NCBI RefSeq assembly: GCF_907164915.1
Contig: NW_025919560.1
Location: 182,648 to 246,647, forward strand
Direction of reading: 5' to 3'
Length of the DNA: 64,000 bases
From: Impatiens glandulifera
Taxonomy: Eukaryota; Streptophyta; Magnoliopsida; Ericales; Balsaminaceae
Shown: positions 59,645 through 64,000 of the stretch, in pieces
Layout: each line of letters starts with the position of its first letter
Numbering within the stretch: position 1 is the first letter of the stretch
Program-made: the position numbers and the translations under genes
The notes under the pieces: generated by a model
Seen by the model: the letters and a program-made list of their open reading frames with translations, nothing else
What the model was told of the DNA's origin: nothing
The model's database searches: none

Positions 59645-59750
59645 AACTTATCTCTCGATAGGTACTCTGTCCAAATTTTATCTCTCGATAGGCACTCAAG
59701 ACCAAACCCTATCTCTCGATAGGTATATCAAAATCCTATTTCTCAATAGG
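59645..59750. repeat. Four tandem tatctctcgatagg-type motifs
   Basis: tatctctcgatagg recurs near 59649, 59683, 59709 and (as tatttctcaatagg) 59737, about 26-34 bp apart. The motif is partly palindromic (cctat and atagg). It resembles the ctctcgg subterminal repeats at the other CACTA end. Confidence 0.6.
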
Positions 59751-59779
59751 TGTTCATTTTCCAATTTACAACAACACGA

Positions 59780-60110
59780 AAACCTATATGTTGATAGTGC
59801 TATGATCATATGTATATTGATCGTCTTCAGCCTTACTTGTTGGTAACACCCATGGAATGTTTGTTAAACTCCCAGGATAAACTAAAATGTTAACGTTACC
59901 ATGATAATTTATACATGATCACACTGCGTATTACTTGTTAGTAAGCCCCATATGTAAGATTGTTAACTCTCACCAAGACTTATCTGTTGATAATCTCGTG
60001 ATCATACACATATGATCACTCTGAGTGTTACTTGTTAGTAACCTATCTGAAACGTTACTAAAACTTGCATGTTCCCTTTATGTCCCATGACAGTAACTGT
60101 TATCCATGTG
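59780..60110. repeat. Degenerate repeat of about 95 bp with palindromic core
   Basis: ttacttgttrgtaa occurs near 59838, 59930 and 60029. Each is preceded by a gatcatatgtat- or catgatcac-type phrase and followed by a gttaaactc- or gttactaaaac-type phrase. The core is close to a perfect palindrome (gttacttgttagtaac). Confidence 0.55.
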
Positions 60111-60119
60111 TATATGACT

Positions 60120-60890
60120 ATCTTGAATAATTTGCTGATATTCATGTTAGATATGAATTGATGTTTCAATAACTATGATTATAATTATCCCATGGATTTT
60201 ATGGGTACTTTGTTAAGATCTATAAAACAAGATTCCTAAATATTATCCTTGTTAGGATAATCATCAAAAGAAAGATCCCTAAATCAACGCTTGAAAACAC
60301 CTTGGCAAACTGCTATATACAGCATCACCAGGTCACTCCAACATCAGCACGCTACATATCCTCTTTCTAAACACTCTCAGTATAAATTGGATAAGGTAAC
60401 TTAGTGATATATGTTTTACTCGAATTAGCGTTTTCAAAACCAGTTTGTTCTATTCAAACTCGAATCGAGAGAGACACTCTATAAACACTAAAAATCTACA
60501 CACTAATTTATAAAAATAAAATAATTATTTTGATTTATTTTTGAATAAATAAAATCAAAATAATTCACCCCAATGCCAAAATCTAATTAAAACAATTAAT
60601 TAGATTAATTATTGTGATAATTAAAAAAATGACAAAAAAAAATATTTGGAATAAATGTTATACTTATTTTATCTTAAAATAATTTTAGAAAATATCAAGG
60701 AATTACAATAAATAATTTATAATGAAATGAGGTACCCATTTCATCCCCCAAAATTATTTATTTTACCTAAAAATATATAAAATAAAATAAATTAAATTGA
60801 TAAAATATTTGTCATATTTATTTTAATATTTTGTGTATTTAAAAAGATCAAAACTATAGTCAAAAGGATGAAAGAAAAATTAATTTCAAA
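60120..60890. other. Unassigned AT-rich sequence
   Basis: 60300-60480 is less AT-rich and LTR-like in feel, but without a partner copy in the window. No gene was recognised. Confidence 0.35.
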
Positions 60891-62289
60891 CAAAATCTCA
60901 AGGGATTAAAATAAAAATAAATTAGTAATCCAGTGCAGCCGAAATTCAAGGGATTCGCTGCAGCAAGAATTACCACCATCGGATGAGCGTTGAATTGTCA
61001 TCCAACGCCCAAGGTCACGCAGCGTCGCCCATTGTAGCCGAAAGAACGCGTGCCCGTGCCAGACCCGAATAACTAACGCCTCATTAGTTGAATCTCTAAC
61101 GGAACACTAAAACGCCAAAGGAATGCTATCGAACTTCTCTGCCTCCGCGTTCTCTCCCAAAACGATGTTGTTTTGAGCCACAGTTGTCTTCTTTCTCGCG
61201 ATCACTAGAGAGATAAGAACAGTCGTCACTTTGGTTTTTTAAAGATGGAATTCAGTTGTTAGTCCACCATTTCGGCTTATTTGAAGGCTGAAATTATCAC
61301 CCTACCACGGTGATCATTTCTCCTATATCAATATGGATGATTCATCCCTATTTTGGCAAATTGGATGAAGAACAACCAAAACGCCATTAATAATTAATTT
61401 TGACTGATTCAATCCACATGAAGCCTCCACCGACTCATGAAGGCTATAAATAACCTCCCCCAACCAACACTTCCAAATGCAATATATAACCTATCAAACC
61501 CTGAATCAAAGATTTTCGAAAATCCGTCACTAAAGCTCAAAGTTTTTGATTTTTTGAAAATTATATATAAGGCTCTAAAACTTGGATATAGACATCAAAA
61601 AAGTTTTCCTAATGTGTAAGGAGTGTTCTCCAATCCTTGGTAAGATTACAATCATTCTTTAATTCATACATCCATATTAAAATTGAAATTTTTGTATTTC
61701 AGTTTTCATAAGCTTATATGTTGTCTAGTTTTCGAATTTAATGATTGAAAATCTATCTTATGATCATTTAGGAGCTTTCTATGTAAGCTAGAGAACCGAT
61801 CAATCGGTCTTAAAAAGAAAAAATTAAACCTGAATTTAATAAATAAATAAACGGGTTTGTTGTTGTTGGGCTAATCCTTGAGGATCACAACCTATAAAGT
61901 TTTCCAACATGATTGTAATGATGTTGGGTAATTGTTTGAATCATGTTTGATCCATCCCGATCATGTTTGATCAAAATCAAAATTTTCAAAATAATTATAA
62001 TTTTTGGGTTCTTTATTTAGTCCCAATGAACAGTCAGTATTCTTGTTTTGGTACAGTCAAGTATATGGGGTATAAAAAAATTATTTTCTAGCTCATTTCA
62101 CTTCAAAACAACTTTAAAACCAAAAACCCGATTTTTGGCTACAAACTATTTTAAACAAATTGATCATCATTCGGGTCGATTGATACATTAGAATAATGAT
62201 ATACATGTTCATGAGAGCTTTGCGAAGCTACCCAAGTCTTTGGATCAAAGAATCCAATCCCAAATCAAAATTGCAAAACCTACAATTTG

Positions 62290-62800
62290 GTGTTCTTGAG
62301 GACCGACAGGTCCGACCTAGGACTAAGAGGTCCGACTGAAGATCCTCAGTCCGGACCGATGAGTCAGACCGAAAAATCCTAACCCAGGACTGAGAGGTCT
62401 GACCGATGTTCTTGAGCTAGGACTAAGAGGTCCGACCAATATTCTTGAGCTAGGACCGAGAAGTTTTTCTAATGTTCTTAAGCTAGGACCGAGAGGTCAG
62501 ACATGGGATTGAGAACCCCGGACCTAAGATCGACGACTTCCACTCAGGACCGAGAAGTCAGACCTAGGACTAAGAACTTCCGAACCTAGGACCGAAGAAT
62601 CTCAACATCGACCAAGAATTCCCAAACCTAGGACCGATGAACTTAGCCTAGAGCTAACCCAAAACCGATGGTTTTTACACCACAAGCAATAAATCTCAGC
62701 CAAGGACCGAGAGTCCTTAGCCCCTCGACCGAGGCTTCTTAGCCCGTATTAATGGGTCCGACCAAGTGTCCCGAACCCCGACCGATGAAAATGAATCCAG
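62290..62800. repeat. 33-bp minisatellite and related degenerate repeats
   Basis: Clean units of gaccgatgttcttgagctag followed by gaccgagaggtcc lie at 62401-62433, 62434-62466 and 62467-62499. Looser gaccgagaggtc and cctaggaccga phrases extend both ways. Confidence 0.8.
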
Positions 62801-63142
62801 GACATAGGACATCGGCCATAAGGCTTGTTTAGTTCTCATTTTCAAAATCCAAAATTATTTTTGTAATATTGGAACCCCAAATCATTTTCTAAAAATCCCG
62901 AAAAATCAGAAAAATGCTTTCAAAATATTTTTGGGATATTTTCATAAAAAAATATTTTGACAAAGACCTGTTTGAGATTTATGTTTAAACTTTGGTGCTT
63001 TTAAAACCGATGTTCTTTAAGTATTTTTCTCCCTAGTTAATATCATCTGCAACAGGTACCTGTATTTTAATATTGTTGTTATAATATTTTAAATAACGCT
63101 AAAACATATGCATACATAGGACCACGTGATACAAACGAGTTT

Positions 63143-63208
63143 TATTACCAAATTACAAACTAAAAGAAACTCTAATTTTATTACCAAATTACAAACTAAA
63201 AAAACTCT
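63143..63208. repeat. 34-bp tandem pair
   Basis: attaccaaattacaaactaa followed by a run of A and actctaa occurs twice back to back. Confidence 0.8.
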
Positions 63209-63294
63209 AACTAAATATGTTTGTACACGTATCTCACTTTTATTGATTTACAAAAATTAATTGGCGACTCTGTTTCCAAATTAATAATTTTTTT

Positions 63295-63630
63295 AAAATT
63301 AATTATGTTATTAATTTAAATAACGAATATTTAAACTAAACAAATTGTAATTTAATTACGACAAATCCCCGAATTATTCAAATTTAAACCGAAATTAATT
63401 TTTATAATTAATTTCAAAAACCGTCAATAATTATTTGAAACATTTTAAAATAATTTTTTATTTTAAAAAAATTTCTGACACGAAACCAATCTTGAAATTC
63501 AAACTTTTCAACTTTTCACGAAAACCAAAATCTAATTGTTTTTGGAAGTTACGAGATCAATTCCTCTACTCTAATATAATCTTAATGACTTGTTGCTCTT
63601 AAAAAACTATAATCAATTTCAATTTAATTT
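63295..63630. other. AT-rich intergenic DNA, no gene seen
   Basis: Only short frames; no recognisable structure. Confidence 0.4.
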
Positions 63631-63639
63631 CAATTAACT

Positions 63640-63695
63640 AATAAAATTAACACATAAATCAACAAAGAAGATGTTATTATGATAATAACCAGGTT
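63640..63695 (-). pseudogene. Cysteine-rich peptide exon 1 relic, copy H
   Basis: On the minus strand ataataacatcttctttgtt and gatttatgtgttaattttat encode ITSSLLIYVLILLV, matching the signal peptide of the CRP family (copy F: KTSSFLICVIILLV), with the start codon changed to ATA. The upstream phrase aagtaatttttc also matches the family. Exon 2 was not found on either side. Confidence 0.55.
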
Positions 63696-64000
63696 TGAGA
63701 ATAAGATTGAAAAATTACTTAAAATGTTTTTGTTAATGAATAATTATTTTGTCAATAAAAATCATTTTGATGTAATAAATTTCAATTTTTGTAAAATTCA
63801 GTTTGTGTTTCAATTTGATTTAACCTGAATTTAAAAAAAAAAAAATGAAATTTATTACATCAAAATTTGTAACACCAAAATGATTTCAATATCCAATTCA
63901 TAACACCTAAATACTTTCAATATCTAAGTCAAAACACTAAAATGCTAACAACTTGAGTTAAAAACTGTTATAAACATTTTCCACAAATTTTCACAACACT

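Larger units (their letters stand above)
46309..59750 (-). mobile_element. Degenerate autonomous-type CACTA (En/Spm) transposon with nested copia
   Basis: The left terminus is at 46309. It is followed by two minus-strand genes (Transposase_24/TNPA-like, then TNP2-type). The copia element at 52298-59320 interrupts it. Sequence resumes at 59321 with the phrase acagaatgtatatgta, matching ttcagaatgtatatgta just left of the insertion (near 52168). A CT-rich leader-like exon (59487-59640, minus) and tatctctcgatagg repeats follow. A matching right terminus was not found, so the right limit is approximate and may be truncated. Confidence 0.6.
60900..63290 (+). mobile_element. Putative Ty3/gypsy-type LTR sequence
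   Basis: A GC-richer block (60930-61230) is followed by a good TATA box (ggctataaataacc, 61441-61454), a CT-rich start region and a long non-coding stretch with an internal minisatellite. The phrase aattggcgactctg lies near 63259, common at the internal end of gypsy LTRs. No polymerase genes are in the window and no second LTR is visible, so this is inference from composition and landmarks. The open frame at 61437-61619 is in the presumed transcript leader. Confidence 0.4.

Overview
The window is AT-rich nuclear DNA from a flowering plant, most probably a eudicot. The basis is GT-AG introns, fragments of an ERD6-like sugar carrier and a plant A1 aspartic protease, a Ty1/copia element primed by initiator tRNA-Met, an En/Spm (CACTA) transposon, hAT- and Mutator-type MITEs and long (TA)n tracts. 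The species cannot be named from this sequence. There are very few intact genes; it is accessory, repeat-dominated chromatin.

Layout: 1-2040 is a degenerate satellite-like array. Copies of a tRNA-headed SINE-like repeat lie at 2045-2550 and in tandem at 9320-10450. At 5130-7560 (+) and 18300-20260 (-) lie two inverted copies of a chimeric pseudogene, ERD6-like sugar transporter exons followed by aspartic protease exons. A hAT MITE with target-site duplication sits at 8534-8794. From 13 to 46 kb, with a relic at 63.7 kb, there is a dispersed family of small secreted cysteine-rich peptide (CRP) genes with two exons and a shared eight-cysteine pattern. One copy is fully intact (34675-35044, +); the others are broken at different stages. 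A truncated secreted aspartic protease-like gene with a triplicated 18-residue segment lies at 25092-25795 (-). A Mutator-type foldback MITE with perfect 9-bp target-site duplication is at 38918-39894.

From 46309 to at least about 59750 lies a degenerate autonomous-type CACTA transposon with two minus-strand genes (a Transposase_24/TNPA-like gene and a TNP2-type transposase). A 7.0-kb Ty1/copia element (52298-59320, minus strand, TSD GTAAC) is nested upstream of its transposase coding region. The right end (60-63.5 kb) looks like Ty3/gypsy LTR-type sequence with a 33-bp minisatellite. LTR-like sequence also occurs at 16-17.3, 20.8-22.2, 31.4-32.2 and 33.0-33.5 kb.

The most interesting biology is the CRP cluster: repeated segmental duplication with gene death, one surviving secreted peptide of 75 residues, and a cysteine framework I cannot assign to a named family. 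Pseudogene fragments, MITEs and nested elements explain most of the rest.
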